Shown one piece after another: positions 26,167 through 35,699 of a stretch of DNA of 64,000 bases; the stretch's first letter is position 1; each line of letters starts with the position of its first letter. The notes beneath the pieces are model-generated. The model did no database searches. It saw nothing but the letters and a program-made list of their open reading frames with translations, and was not told where the DNA came from. The stretch covers positions 310,001-374,000 of the forward strand of contig NZ_CP097117.1 in NCBI RefSeq assembly GCF_024029355.1, in the 5' to 3' direction. The position numbers and the translations under genes were made by a program. The stretch is from Fructilactobacillus cliffordii. GTDB lineage: Bacteria; Bacillota; Bacilli; Lactobacillales; Lactobacillaceae.

Positions 26167-26195
26167 AGTTTAATGTTAAAAAATTTAACTGTCAA
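26167..26195 (-). promoter_or_regulatory. rny promoter with a palindromic spacer
   Basis: TTGACA (26190-26195), a 17-base spacer and TAAACT (26167-26172) on the minus strand. The spacer contains the dyad GTTAAA-TTT-TTTAAC, a possible repressor site. The intergenic stretch 26103-26235 holds no recA, which is usually found here. Confidence 0.65.
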
Positions 26196-26235
26196 CTAAG
26201 ACCATTGAAACATCCATTTCCATCTTTGTCAGTAA

Positions 26236-27478
26236 CTAACCTTGGAAATAATCATAAATTAATTTCAACCCTGATTTAACCGCATAGTCACGGACGGAAT
26301 TTCGCGAGCTAGAAAACTGGACGCTGCGAGTAAGCACCCGTCCGTCCGGTAAGGCCAGTCCCAACCAAAAAAAGCCCGCCGGATGACCTTCTAGCTCATC
26401 TGGTCCAGCCACTCCGGTAAATGAAATGGCTAAATCAGTTTGTAATTGTCGTTGAGCTCCCGTTGCCATGGCAACAGCCGTTTCCTTTGAAACTACTCCA
26501 TGAGTGGCAATCGTAGCAGCAGGAACATTTACTAATTGCTCTTTCGTGGTAGCAGCATAAGTAACAAAGCCCCCCGAAAAAATCTGCGATGCTCCGGCAA
26601 CGTTAGCTAACGTACTTTGAAAAAGTCCGCTGGTTAACGATTCGGCTGCGGTAATGGTTAAATGGCGTTGTTGCAAAAGCTGAACTACCACCTGTTCCAG
26701 TGAATTATCATCACCATAGCCGTAGAAATATTGTCCTGCTAGGTGTAGCACCTGCTGTTCTGTTTCATCCAGCAACCGAGCTACGGCTGCCTTCTCACTC
26801 CCACTAGCAGTGATTCGTAACGTAACCTCATTTTGCTTAGCATACGTAGCGAGCGTCGGATTCTGCTGTCCGGCAATCAACGAGTGCAAGCAGTCCTCTA
26901 ATGCTGGTTCGCCAATCCCAAAAAAAACGCATGACCCGGGACTTGATCACCTGACCGTGTTGGGTTAGCTGCGCTAATCGCGGTTCTGCTTCCTTTTCAA
27001 ACATTGGTTGCAACTCAGCCGGAGGACCTGGTAATACCAGATAATGACACTGTTTCGTGGTCAATAACATTCCAACGGCAAATCCGACTTCGTTGGGTAA
27101 GACAGTTGCTCCTTCGATGATTTCCCCCATCAGGTCAGCGTGGACAGGTTGTGGACGTTTGGTCTCTGCATAAAAGGTCTTAATTTTGTTCATTGACTGC
27201 GGTTCCGGAACCAACGGCCGATTCACTAGTTTAGCTAACGTGGTTTTCGTTAAATCGTCTTCGGTCGGACCGAGTCCCCCAGTTAAAACTACTAGTTCAC
27301 TGCGTCGTGCGGCTCGTTGAATGGTCGTAGTTAAGCGTTCGGGGTTATCTCCCACCGTGGCCTCAAAGTACACATCGATGCCCAAATTTGCCAAATGCTG
27401 GGCAATGAATGGAGTACTGGTATCCACAATTTCGCCCAGTAACAGCTCCGTTCCCACGCTAATAATTTCTGCTTTCAT
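26236..27478 (-). pseudogene. cinA: CinA / nicotinamide-nucleotide amidase, frameshifted
   Basis: Two overlapping frames together make one CinA. The first (27478-26837) carries the molybdopterin-binding-like domain (ISVGTELLLG, LTGGLGPTEDD). The second (to 26236) carries the C-terminal amidase domain (TAAESLTSGL, SFTGVAGPD). They are joined if one base is removed from an A8 run at 26920-26927 (T8 on the coding strand): the conserved MRFFGIGEPALEDCL is then restored. Family members deamidate NMN and hydrolyse ADP-ribose. The rest of the gene is undamaged, so the change is recent, phase-variable, corrected by slippage, or a sequencing error. It lies after pgsA. Confidence 0.88.
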
Positions 27479-27514
27479 TTTTAAACTTCTTCCTAATTCG
27501 GTGCTTTAAATCAG

Positions 27515-28102
27515 CTAAAAAGAATCCGCAAAGACCTTGCGGTTCTTAACAAAGTATTCAACCCCCGAGTAAATGGCTGCAATGAGAGCTACGTACAAAC
27601 AGAATTGTCCGACTGGTAAGTTCAAGTTATTGAAAAACACGTTGTTTAACAGTAATAAAATGACACTAATCATTTCGAAAAAGGTCTTAACCTTTCCAGA
27701 CCAATCAGCCGCAATGACCTGACCATCATTTTGAACAATAATTAAGCGTAACCCAGTGACTGCTAACTCCCGGCACACAATGATAGCTGCAATCCAGGCA
27801 GCAACGTTATTATCCCCGACTCCCACCAGCATTATGAAAGCTGACATGACAATCATCTTATCGGCCAACGGATCAGCAAACTTCCCAAAGTTAGTGACCA
27901 GGTGCGCGCGACGGGCAATCTGACCGTCCAAAAAATCAGTTAAAGCTGCCACAATAAATACCAAAGCCGCCAACAACTGGTTCACCGGAATCATGGTTCC
28001 GGCGATTACCACCGCCCCCATACTAATCGGTAACGCTAATAACAATATAAAAATGGGAATCAGGATAATCCGAAACATGGTTAGTTTATTAGGTAAATTC
28101 AT
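27515..28102 (-). CDS. pgsA: Phosphatidylglycerophosphate synthase
   Basis: A 195-residue membrane enzyme that condenses CDP-diacylglycerol with glycerol-3-phosphate, the first committed step to phosphatidylglycerol and cardiolipin. The CDP-alcohol phosphotransferase motif is complete from TDFLDGQIARRA through FADPLADK. About four to six membrane helices. It follows rodZ and precedes cinA, the usual order. Confidence 0.95.
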   Translation of the reverse strand: MNLPNKLTMFRIILIPIFILLLALPISMGAVVIAGTMIPVNQLLAALVFIVAALTDFLDGQIARRAHLVTNFGKFADPLADKMIVMSAFIMLVGVGDNNVAAWIAAIIVCRELAVTGLRLIIVQNDGQVIAADWSGKVKTFFEMISVILLLLNNVFFNNLNLPVGQFCLYVALIAAIYSGVEYFVKNRKVFADSF

Positions 28103-28164
28103 TGCAAAAAATCCTCCTCAAAGCGAAAATAACGTCCTGCTATTACACAGGCCGCCATTGTTCG

Positions 28165-29073
28165 TTACCATTCAAATTTAAAGTTCATATCCCGCTGGTT
28201 CGCATCTTGACCCGCTGCCGGTTGAGGTAGCATTACTTGTTGGTCATTTAACTTAACACTTGAAATCGGAGCGTTCGTCAAATGAATATTCACTTCTTTA
28301 GTGTTCTTCGGAATGTCAACTTGGTGCCCCGCATTTTGATTTAACGTACCACTGTACACCTGATTTCCATCCAGTTTCACTGTTACAGTCGTTGCTTGCG
28401 TTGCTGCTAAATCTAACTTAGAGGTGGCATTTCCGGTCTTAACGGTAAAGTCACTGGTGCTGTCTTTCACCTGTTTAATTTCCGTTTGCCCTTCCTTTAA
28501 GTTGTTTTTGGGGGCTTGTTTTTCTGTCTTTTTCGCTCTTTTCTTTTTAGCGTCATCATTAGTAACGGTAACCTTAGCGTTTTTAGGCGCCGTGGCGCTA
28601 CTATCTTGCCGAGTTTTAGCAACCGCAAAAATCACAACCCCGATGATAATAATCACGATTACTACGAGACCCAATAATGGAAGCATCTTTTGTCGATCCA
28701 TCTGCGTCTGATTCTTGGATAAGTTGGGGCTGTTCGTCGGTCGATTAGAGGTCCGGCTGTCCGATGCTTCCGCTGGTTCGGTTGATTTTAATGAATCGGC
28801 ATCGGGATTAACCTTAGCAGTCGTCAAATGGGAGTCCTGTAAAAATTGTTCTCCGTTCAACCCCACCGCGTTCGCATATTGCTTCACAAACGCCCGGACG
28901 TAAAATTGACCCGGCAATGCAGCAAAATCATCATTTTCAATCGCCGTTAGGTACCGTTTCTGAATTTTGGTCTGCTTTTGGAGTTCGTCCACCGACAGAC
29001 CGGCTTTTTCCCGAGCTGCCTTTAATTGAGCTCCGATTTCAGGATTACTTGCTTGCTTGTTTTCCTCACTCAT
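28165..29073 (-). CDS. rodZ: RodZ-like cytoskeletal membrane protein
   Basis: A 302-residue protein. An N-terminal helix-turn-helix domain (AAREKAGLSVDELQKQTKIQ), a Ser/Asn-rich linker, one membrane helix (about residues 130-155), a Lys-rich segment and a C-terminal extracellular domain (DUF4115-like). RodZ links MreB filaments to the wall-synthesis machinery. I chose the ATG at 29073, with GGAG nine bases before it; an upstream TTG lies in the SD region. It follows the yfmF-yfmH pair and has its own extended -10. Confidence 0.88.
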   Translation of the reverse strand: MSEENKQASNPEIGAQLKAAREKAGLSVDELQKQTKIQKRYLTAIENDDFAALPGQFYVRAFVKQYANAVGLNGEQFLQDSHLTTAKVNPDADSLKSTEPAEASDSRTSNRPTNSPNLSKNQTQMDRQKMLPLLGLVVIVIIIIGVVIFAVAKTRQDSSATAPKNAKVTVTNDDAKKKRAKKTEKQAPKNNLKEGQTEIKQVKDSTSDFTVKTGNATSKLDLAATQATTVTVKLDGNQVYSGTLNQNAGHQVDIPKNTKEVNIHLTNAPISSVKLNDQQVMLPQPAAGQDANQRDMNFKFEW

Positions 29074-29105
29074 TTTTTTCAACTCCAATTCCTTAATTTA
29101 TTGTC

Positions 29106-29111
29106 AGTATA
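29106..29111 (-). promoter_or_regulatory. -10 element of the rodZ-pgsA promoter
   Basis: TATACT preceded by TGA (extended -10) on the minus strand, 33 bases upstream of rodZ. Confidence 0.5.
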
Positions 29112-29141
29112 TCATATCCATAATGGTGAAAACACGGTCGG

Positions 29142-30407
29142 TTACTTAATCAGGTTAATCGTTTTTTGACTAGCCCGAAAGAAATCCCGGGCGAATGTAA
29201 CGACCGTTTTCAAATCCAACTGGTTAATGATTTCAATTTCATCAAATAAATTAGTATAACCATCTATGGCCATCCCTAACTGGTTGGCTATGGCAGAAAC
29301 CGAATTCATTTGGCTAATTCGTTCTCCCAGTTCTTCATTTTTAATCAAATCAAACTGAGGTGCTAAGCGCTGTGGATCTTGAAGGGCTTGTTCAATTACA
29401 GCTCCAATCTTACCACTAAAACGCTCCGGTTGTTCCGTGTCCATGGCAAAAATCAAAAAGTGATAGGCGGCTTCCATTTCAAAATCAAAACCAAAGGAAT
29501 CGTTGATAATCCCCGTTTGGTAAAGCTGTTGATAAATGTCTGAATCTTCGGAAAATAGAAGCTGGAGAAAAATGCCGAAGGCTAATTCCTGCTGGGCAAA
29601 GTCCCGACCGGCCCGAATTGGTGCCGGTCCCCGATACCCTACCGCTACTTTCGGCGTGGTTACTCCTAATGAAGTCGTGGTCTTTGGAATCACCAAGCTG
29701 TTTTGAATGTCCCGCTTCGTTTGCTGTTTCAATCGACGTAACTCGGCCTGATCACCTGACGTGGTTGGTAATGTTTGCAGAACGGGTAAAATGTCCGCTA
29801 ACGTCACCGGTCCGCAAATGGTTAGGGTTAGATTACCGGGTTGATAGTACTGGTGGTAGGTCGCGTAGAGATCCGCCTCTGTAATCTGGGCAATCGAAGC
29901 AATGTTACCAGCAATGTCAGCGCTTAACGGCGAATTAGAATACAAGTTAGCAATCGTATCAAAGTAGAGTCGCGAATTGGGATCATCCTGATACATCAAA
30001 ATTTCTTGCCCAATGATGCCTTGTTCCTTAGCAATCTTTTCTGTGCTAAAGAATGGGTGATAAACTAAATCTAACAACACTCGGAGGTTCTCAATCACGT
30101 TGTCAGTCGCTGTAAACAAGTAACTAGTTTGTGCAAAACTGGTGAAAGCATTATCACTTGCTCCTAGAGCAGCGTAGTGATCACTAGAATCGTAATGTTC
30201 CTTATCAAACAACTTATGCTCCATAAAGTGGGCAATACCAGCTGGAACGATCCGATTTTTGAGTCGGACGTTAATCGAGCCAAAGTCCGCAGTCAACATC
30301 GCATAGGTTGAATTAAACTGGGGTTTCGGATTAACAATTACTTTCATTCCGTTCGCAAGCCGAGTGCTTTCTACCGTTTCATCATATTGATTATAGTGTT
30401 TTTGCAT
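29142..30407 (-). CDS. yfmH: M16-family zinc peptidase YfmH
   Basis: A 421-residue M16 peptidase. The inverted zinc motif HxxEH is present as HFMEH near residue 64, with the downstream acidic region. In B. subtilis the YfmF-YfmH pair has been linked to modification of elongation factor P. The start overlaps the yfmF end by 17 bases, indicating tight coupling, and the SD AAAGGAG lies inside yfmF. Confidence 0.9.
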   Translation of the reverse strand: MQKHYNQYDETVESTRLANGMKVIVNPKPQFNSTYAMLTADFGSINVRLKNRIVPAGIAHFMEHKLFDKEHYDSSDHYAALGASDNAFTSFAQTSYLFTATDNVIENLRVLLDLVYHPFFSTEKIAKEQGIIGQEILMYQDDPNSRLYFDTIANLYSNSPLSADIAGNIASIAQITEADLYATYHQYYQPGNLTLTICGPVTLADILPVLQTLPTTSGDQAELRRLKQQTKRDIQNSLVIPKTTTSLGVTTPKVAVGYRGPAPIRAGRDFAQQELAFGIFLQLLFSEDSDIYQQLYQTGIINDSFGFDFEMEAAYHFLIFAMDTEQPERFSGKIGAVIEQALQDPQRLAPQFDLIKNEELGERISQMNSVSAIANQLGMAIDGYTNLFDEIEIINQLDLKTVVTFARDFFRASQKTINLIK

Positions 30408-31659
30408 TAGAAACTCCTTTCAAAAAGAAGGTGGCCCGCAACTGCAGCTGTCTCGCTACGGCACTAATTTCTGCTTTAGAAACGCACTGAATGTGGTTTG
30501 ACCATGACCCACTGGCATCATGTCTCAATAATTGCTGTAAAAATTGTTGGTTAACTAAGCGGCGCGGACTGTCAGCCCGACTCTTAAAGCTTGAGGTTAA
30601 AACTTCCTTGACTTGGACTAAATCGGAATCAGAATAATCGCCATCAATTAGTCGTTGGAGTTCGGCTTGAATCAACGTTTGAACCCGCGGTTGCTGTTCC
30701 CCATCAATCCCACTTTGAATCGTGAGTAAGCCTACGGTAGAGTCATAACTACTGTTAATGTAATAAACTAAACTATCCCGCTCACGAATGTCACGAAACA
30801 TTAATGAACTGGCCGTTCCACCCCACAAACTATTCATTACCACGGCAGCATAGTAATCGGCATCCGTACGAAATACTGGCAATGTATAAGCCTGATGATA
30901 AAGCGATTGCTGTTGTTGTACAGATTCCACCTTGGTATGCATGTGCTGCGGGAACGTCCGGGATAAGACGTTGCTAGCATCACTAGTAGTCGGCTGTAAT
31001 TGGTCAAATTGCATTTGGAGTTGAGTTGTTATTGCCGGTGCAGCCGTCCCAAGCGCCGACACAAAAATTTCATCATCGGTTAATAACTTCCGGTAATATT
31101 GCGCAACTTCAGCACTGGTTAAACTTTGTAACCGGTGTACATCGCCCAGCACCCTCTTGCCTTGAAGCGGAGTTTCTGCAAAATAAAGTTCTTGTAACTG
31201 GCGACTAGCATAATACTTCTTATCATCATCTAGATTTTTGACATAATCAATTAGATTTTGCTGGTGTAGTTGGAACAAGTCAGTGGGAAATTCCCCCTTA
31301 TTAATCAGAGGATGAAAAATCATCTCGTTGATGAAATCACCCACCGCTGCGATTACATCAACTTCATCAGGAAGGTAGCGTGCATCTGCAAAACTAATTA
31401 AAAACCGTAATACCGCTTGGTTCCCCACCCGAAAAACCGAGGTGCCAAACTGCGTTCCGTATAATTCCGCCAAACGCTGTGCTACTTGCAATTTACTAGC
31501 ATACTTTTGACTGTAATTTTCCATCAATTCTGCTAATAAGACCCGTTTTTCTAAGTTTTGCCAATCCAATGGTTCCACAAAATCAATGGCAACCGTAGTT
31601 GTCTTAAATTTACTCCCCGGTTGTTGGCTAAAATGAATGCGTGCTGTCTTGTTCTGCAT
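30391..31659 (-). CDS. yfmF: M16-family partner protein YfmF (no zinc motif)
   Basis: A 422-residue M16-fold protein with no HxxEH motif. It fits the non-catalytic partner in the YfmF/YfmH heterodimer. GGAGGAAGT precedes the ATG. It starts 13 bases after the minD terminator hairpin, and its promoter may overlap that region. Confidence 0.88.
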   Translation of the reverse strand: MQNKTARIHFSQQPGSKFKTTTVAIDFVEPLDWQNLEKRVLLAELMENYSQKYASKLQVAQRLAELYGTQFGTSVFRVGNQAVLRFLISFADARYLPDEVDVIAAVGDFINEMIFHPLINKGEFPTDLFQLHQQNLIDYVKNLDDDKKYYASRQLQELYFAETPLQGKRVLGDVHRLQSLTSAEVAQYYRKLLTDDEIFVSALGTAAPAITTQLQMQFDQLQPTTSDASNVLSRTFPQHMHTKVESVQQQQSLYHQAYTLPVFRTDADYYAAVVMNSLWGGTASSLMFRDIRERDSLVYYINSSYDSTVGLLTIQSGIDGEQQPRVQTLIQAELQRLIDGDYSDSDLVQVKEVLTSSFKSRADSPRRLVNQQFLQQLLRHDASGSWSNHIQCVSKAEISAVARQLQLRATFFLKGVSNAKTL

Positions 31660-31671
31660 ACTTCCTCCAAT

Positions 31672-31701
31672 AAAAAAACCCTTAGCAAATTCCTAAGGGT
31701 T
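31672..31701 (-). terminator. Terminator after minD
   Basis: AACCCTTAG / CTAAGGGTT with a seven-base loop and a run of seven T on the minus strand. It ends the mreBCD-minCD unit. Confidence 0.85.
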
Positions 31702-31709
31702 GTAATTGT

Positions 31710-32507
31710 CTACTTGAATAAGTGTTTAAGTCGATCCCAGAAACTGGGTTTGGCAGCTTGAATGGGCATCAACGGTACAGTTTCACCCATGAGCCTCCGC
31801 GCAATGTTTTGATAACACTTGGCAGCAACGTTATCAGAACTCAAAACAATTGGATCTCCATGGTTAGACGTTTTAATCACTTCGTCATCATCGATTACAA
31901 TTCCCAACAGCTTTACCCCCAGATGTCGAGTGATTTCATCAACATCCATCACATCCCCATTATCCATCATATTGGGTCGAATCCGGTTAATGATTAACTC
32001 GGGAGCTTCTTGTAATGGGTGCTTTTCTAAGAGACCAACTACTCGATCGGCATCCCGAACTGCAGAAATTTCAGGAGTGGTAACAATAATTGCTCGATCG
32101 GCACCGGCAACGGCGTTCAAAAAACCTTGTTCAATTCCAGCTGGACAATCAATTAAAACGTAATCAAACCGTGGTTTTAACTCATCCACGATGTTTTTAA
32201 CTTCTTCCTCAGTAAGAGAATTTTTATCCGTATTCTGCGCAGCCGGTAATAGATACAGATTTCCATCAAATCGCTTGTCTTTAATCAAAGCTTTGAAGAC
32301 AGAAACCCGTTCCTTGGCAACGTCCACGATGTCATACATAATCCGATTGTCTAATCCTAACACCACGTCAAGATTACGCAATCCAATATCTAAATCTAAA
32401 AGGCACACCTTCTTTCCCATAAGGGCTAAGGCTGTCCCAATGTTAGCGGACGTCGTTGTTTTTCCAACCCCACCTTTTCCAGATGTGATTACAATTGCTT
32501 CCCCCAT
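31710..32507 (-). CDS. minD: Septum-site determining ATPase MinD
   Basis: A 265-residue ParA/MinD ATPase. The deviant Walker A GKGGVGKTT is at 10-18. The C-terminal amphipathic helix (PSFWDRLKHLFK) anchors it to the membrane. With MinC it blocks Z-ring assembly at the poles. It lies three bases after minC. No MinE, DivIVA or MinJ gene is present in the window. Confidence 0.96.
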   Translation of the reverse strand: MGEAIVITSGKGGVGKTTTSANIGTALALMGKKVCLLDLDIGLRNLDVVLGLDNRIMYDIVDVAKERVSVFKALIKDKRFDGNLYLLPAAQNTDKNSLTEEEVKNIVDELKPRFDYVLIDCPAGIEQGFLNAVAGADRAIIVTTPEISAVRDADRVVGLLEKHPLQEAPELIINRIRPNMMDNGDVMDVDEITRHLGVKLLGIVIDDDEVIKTSNHGDPIVLSSDNVAAKCYQNIARRLMGETVPLMPIQAAKPSFWDRLKHLFK

Positions 32508-32509
32508 CT

Positions 32510-33187
32510 TTAAATTCCTCCAATTCTACTAAAGAATTTTGGACTAATCGCTTTGATGTTATCCAAATTACTGTAGCCGATACTATGCAAGTCATTCACA
32601 TGCACAACAGTCCGCACATCAGCAGAAACCGGCTGACGTTGGTCAGCAATAATCTCGATTTGTTCGCCGATCCGAACCTGCTGGGCTTCATGAAAATCAC
32701 CAATGGCTAGTTTACTTTCGTCGACAGGAAAACCAACGTGCACAATCCCTTTCACCTTGCCCATACTAAAGAGATTACCGTTAGTAATTAAACGCCCTCC
32801 CTGGTGAATTGAACCCAAAAAGAGGACGTCCCCTTTGACCCGCAAGTCTTGACCATTACGAATTGTTTGATCAATAATTGTAACTCGATTTTCATCACGC
32901 AGATGATATGCTTCATCGTTAGACATAACATCGGCTTTAAACTCTTTAATTACCAGGTTTCCCGCTTGATTAACAATATTGCGCAATCGCTGTTTTTGGT
33001 CAGCAGAAAGCGCCCGATTCCCCGATAAAATTGTGAATTCAATTTTTGATTCTGCGGCATCTTGATTTTTCGTAGCCAACTGGGTCATTAACTTTTCAAA
33101 TTCTTGGACAGCTTGTTGAAAGTCAGCTTCATCATTAATCGTAACTTGAAAACCAGTTTGGCTTCCCTTTAACATCACACTTTTCAT
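32510..33187 (-). CDS. minC: Septum-site determining protein MinC
   Basis: A 225-residue FtsZ-assembly inhibitor. The N-terminal domain begins MKSVMLKGSQTGF. The C-terminal beta-helix domain has the G-rich repeats LFLGSIHQGGRLITNG. I chose the ATG at 33187, with AGGAG 10 bases upstream. The longer frame to 33220 overlaps mreD and lacks an SD. Confidence 0.93.
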   Translation of the reverse strand: MKSVMLKGSQTGFQVTINDEADFQQAVQEFEKLMTQLATKNQDAAESKIEFTILSGNRALSADQKQRLRNIVNQAGNLVIKEFKADVMSNDEAYHLRDENRVTIIDQTIRNGQDLRVKGDVLFLGSIHQGGRLITNGNLFSMGKVKGIVHVGFPVDESKLAIGDFHEAQQVRIGEQIEIIADQRQPVSADVRTVVHVNDLHSIGYSNLDNIKAISPKFFSRIGGI

Positions 33188-33200
33188 ACGTTGAAAACTC

Positions 33201-33725
33201 CTATGATCGATATTGGTCAAACAACAAACTCACTGGATAGTACAACAATAAAAAGAGAATGAGATTCAGTAAAATCGTCGGACCAAAGGCGAAGGCCATA
33301 AAATGCACTCCAGAAAAATATACCAGATGTGCAATCCGTCCCGCCATATAACTTAATGTTAACACAATAACTAAATCAATTAGATAAATTAATGTTCCGC
33401 TAACAAAGTTCGCTTCAATGTAACTTTTAAATAACCTTGTAACGTAAACAATCAGCGGGAATAAAAAAGTGTAAATACCTAAAACCCCAATGTAATACAA
33501 GTCATACACAATTCCAATCCCCCAAGCCCACCAGTAAAGGTGTAACTCCGATAAATCATTTACAAAGAGAATGGCATATACAAACCACAAAAGGGTTAGA
33601 TAGGGAACCATCGGAAACGTTCCTGCTAATAATCCAGAAAAAAAGTGCATGACAGAGCCTTCGAAAATGAAGGCAATGATCACACCCAACGGAAACAGAA
33701 TGTGACGTTTTCTTTTTTTCATCAT
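33201..33725 (-). CDS. mreD: Rod-shape protein MreD
   Basis: A 174-residue integral membrane protein with about five to six helices and a basic start (MMKKRKRHILFP). It is part of the elongasome with MreB, MreC and RodA. It follows mreC by 12 bases in mreB-mreC-mreD-minC-minD. Confidence 0.9.
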   Translation of the reverse strand: MMKKRKRHILFPLGVIIAFIFEGSVMHFFSGLLAGTFPMVPYLTLLWFVYAILFVNDLSELHLYWWAWGIGIVYDLYYIGVLGIYTFLFPLIVYVTRLFKSYIEANFVSGTLIYLIDLVIVLTLSYMAGRIAHLVYFSGVHFMAFAFGPTILLNLILFLLLYYPVSLLFDQYRS

Positions 33726-33737
33726 GATTCACGCCCC

Positions 33738-34583
33738 CTATTTCTTTCCTAACACTGAAACAACATCAATGCTACGGGTATCGGCGGCCGGTTTGATGTT
33801 AATTTGTTCTGAAATTCCGTTGGCAGCACCAGAAATACCAGTCACTTTTCCCACGTACAATCCCTTCGGAGTCGTTCCTCCTAGGCCATTGGTCATTACC
33901 TTAGCACCCTTTTTTATCTTGTCTTTTGAGGTTAAGCTCCCCATTTCAAGTTCATTGTTAGCGTTATTGTAACCAGAAATCAATCCATCCACGGGACCCT
34001 TTTCACCAGCAACTTCAACCGCAAAACGGTTTGCACCGTCTCCACTATCAGTAATCAATTCAACCTTACTGTTCGTATCGTTAACTTCACTAATTCGGCC
34101 AATTAGCCCTTGGTTCACAATTACCGGCATGTTCTTTTGAATGCCGTTGAGCTTCCCCTTGTTAATCACCAGTTGTTGTTGCCAATTAGAAGGAGTCCGT
34201 GCAATTACACTGGCATTCACCTTAGTGTAATCCGTCAGCGTCTTGTCCATTTTTAACTGCCGTTTTAACTGTTGGTTTTCGGAACTTAAGGCTGCATTCT
34301 TGGTTTGGGTAGCCTCGATTTGATCGACCTTTCCCTTTAAAATCCGGTTTTCGTGATAGGTGTTTAATAAATCATTCGTATTTGCAAAAAAACCATCTAC
34401 AATCCCAACGGGAAAACCTAACGTTTGGTTTCCAAATCCCGCGATATCATTTCCAATTCTTTGAATGATGGGCGGAGTGGCCCGCTTGTTTCGAATGGCA
34501 ACCGTCCCGGTAATGAGGCCCAAGCTCAGAACTAGGCAAATTACCAAAATCACCAAGTTACGACTGGAAAAAAGCTTCTGCAT
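33738..34583 (-). CDS. mreC: Rod-shape protein MreC
   Basis: A 281-residue bitopic protein: one membrane helix (about 9-27), a coiled coil (about 75-115) and an extracellular beta-rich domain (GLIGRISEVN, NGLGGTTPKGLYVG). It links MreB to extracellular wall synthases. A strong hairpin separates it from mreB and may reduce read-through. Confidence 0.95.
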   Translation of the reverse strand: MQKLFSSRNLVILVICLVLSLGLITGTVAIRNKRATPPIIQRIGNDIAGFGNQTLGFPVGIVDGFFANTNDLLNTYHENRILKGKVDQIEATQTKNAALSSENQQLKRQLKMDKTLTDYTKVNASVIARTPSNWQQQLVINKGKLNGIQKNMPVIVNQGLIGRISEVNDTNSKVELITDSGDGANRFAVEVAGEKGPVDGLISGYNNANNELEMGSLTSKDKIKKGAKVMTNGLGGTTPKGLYVGKVTGISGAANGISEQINIKPAADTRSIDVVSVLGKK

Positions 34584-34611
34584 ATCAATCTCCCATTCAA
34601 TTCAATAAAAC

Positions 34612-34638
34612 AAATAAGCGGGAGAGACCCGCTTATTT
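34612..34638 (-). terminator. Hairpin between mreB and mreC, possible partial terminator
   Basis: An 11-pair perfect stem AAATAAGCGGG with its complement around a five-base loop. The minus strand continues with GTTTTATT, a weak T-run. It sits four bases after the mreB stop. Confidence 0.65.
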
Positions 34639-34641
34639 GGC

Positions 34642-35655
34642 TTATTTTTTCTTCATGACTTCCATACTCTTAAGTGATTCACCGGTTCCAATTGCCACAC
34701 AGTCCAATGGATTTTGAGCGACGCTTACAGGTACCTTGGTAGCATCCGCAATCACTTCATCCAGATTCTGAATCAAGGCACCACCACCGGTTAAAACAAT
34801 CCCGTGGTCCACAACGTCCGCAGAAATTTCAGGTGAAGTCGATTCCAAGGTTTCCTTAATGGCGTTAATGATTTCCAAGATTCCTTCGTGAATGGCAATT
34901 GCGACGTCTTCTGCTGTAATTTCCGTTGACTTAGGCAATCCCGTCAATAAATCACGGCCCCGGACGGTTTCACTTTCCATTTGGCGTGCTCTTTCGATTG
35001 AAGCAGAGCCAATCTTAATTTTAGCTTGTTCTGCGGTCGGCAATCCAATTAAGAGGTTATAATTTTTCCGCACGTAAGAAACGATGGCTTCGTCTAGTTT
35101 ATCTCCTGCCATCCGAATGGAACGAGACGAAACAATTCCCCCTAAGGAAAGCGTAGCAACATCTGTAGTTCCTCCACCGATGTCAACGACCATGCTTCCA
35201 GTTGGATCCATTACGGGTAATCCGGCACCAATCGCTGCTACGAATGGTTCTTCCATTACGTAGGCGTCTCGAGCACCGGCGACCCGGGTTGCATCAATCA
35301 CAGCTCGTTTTTCCACCGTCGTAATACCACTGGGAACACAAACCATCACGTACGGACGACCGTTTCGGTTGCCCAAGGCCTTGCCAATGTAGTACTTCAA
35401 CATGGCGACCGTCGTATCGTAATCAGCGATTACTCCGTCACGCATGGGACGAATTACCTCAATGCTAGCGGGTGCACGGCCTAGCATTTCTTCTGCTTCG
35501 TTTCCAACTGCCACAATTTCACCTGTTTTGGCATTGCGTGCCACGACAGAGGGTTCTCTTAAGACGATCCCTTTGCCTTCAACGTAAACAAGTGTGTTGG
35601 CAGTCCCTAAATCAATTCCAATGTTTTTAGTTCCTAGTCCAAACAAAATGTTCAT
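34642..35655 (-). CDS. mreB: Actin-like rod-shape protein MreB
   Basis: A 337-residue actin homologue. The phosphate 1 motif is in [12 protein letters not shown] and phosphate 2 in [12 protein letters not shown]; the adenosine motif is [11 protein letters not shown]. Forms membrane filaments that guide lateral wall synthesis. One of two paralogues in the window; the other is mbl at 52367. The radC gene that often sits between folC and mreB in lactobacilli is not present. Confidence 0.95.
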   Translation of the reverse strand: MNILFGLGTKNIGIDLGTANTLVYVEGKGIVLREPSVVARNAKTGEIVAVGNEAEEMLGRAPASIEVIRPMRDGVIADYDTTVAMLKYYIGKALGNRNGRPYVMVCVPSGITTVEKRAVIDATRVAGARDAYVMEEPFVAAIGAGLPVMDPTGSMVVDIGGGTTDVATLSLGGIVSSRSIRMAGDKLDEAIVSYVRKNYNLLIGLPTAEQAKIKIGSASIERARQMESETVRGRDLLTGLPKSTEITAEDVAIAIHEGILEIINAIKETLESTSPEISADVVDHGIVLTGGGALIQNLDEVIADATKVPVSVAQNPLDCVAIGTGESLKSMEVMKKK

Positions 35656-35693
35656 CCCTTTATCGTAATATTTAATTTCTTATTAATAATCCC

Positions 35694-35699
35694 AGTATA
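35694..35699 (-). promoter_or_regulatory. -10 element of the mreBCD-minCD promoter
   Basis: TATACT preceded by TGA (extended -10) on the minus strand, in the gap between folC and mreB. The -35 is poor. Confidence 0.5.

Noticed and set aside
30391..31659. YfmF considered as a decayed peptidase because HxxEH is absent
   Set aside because: Lack of the motif is normal for the non-catalytic partner of YfmH.
33188..33220. minC start overlapping mreD
   Set aside because: No SD; AGGAG precedes the ATG at 33187, where family members begin.
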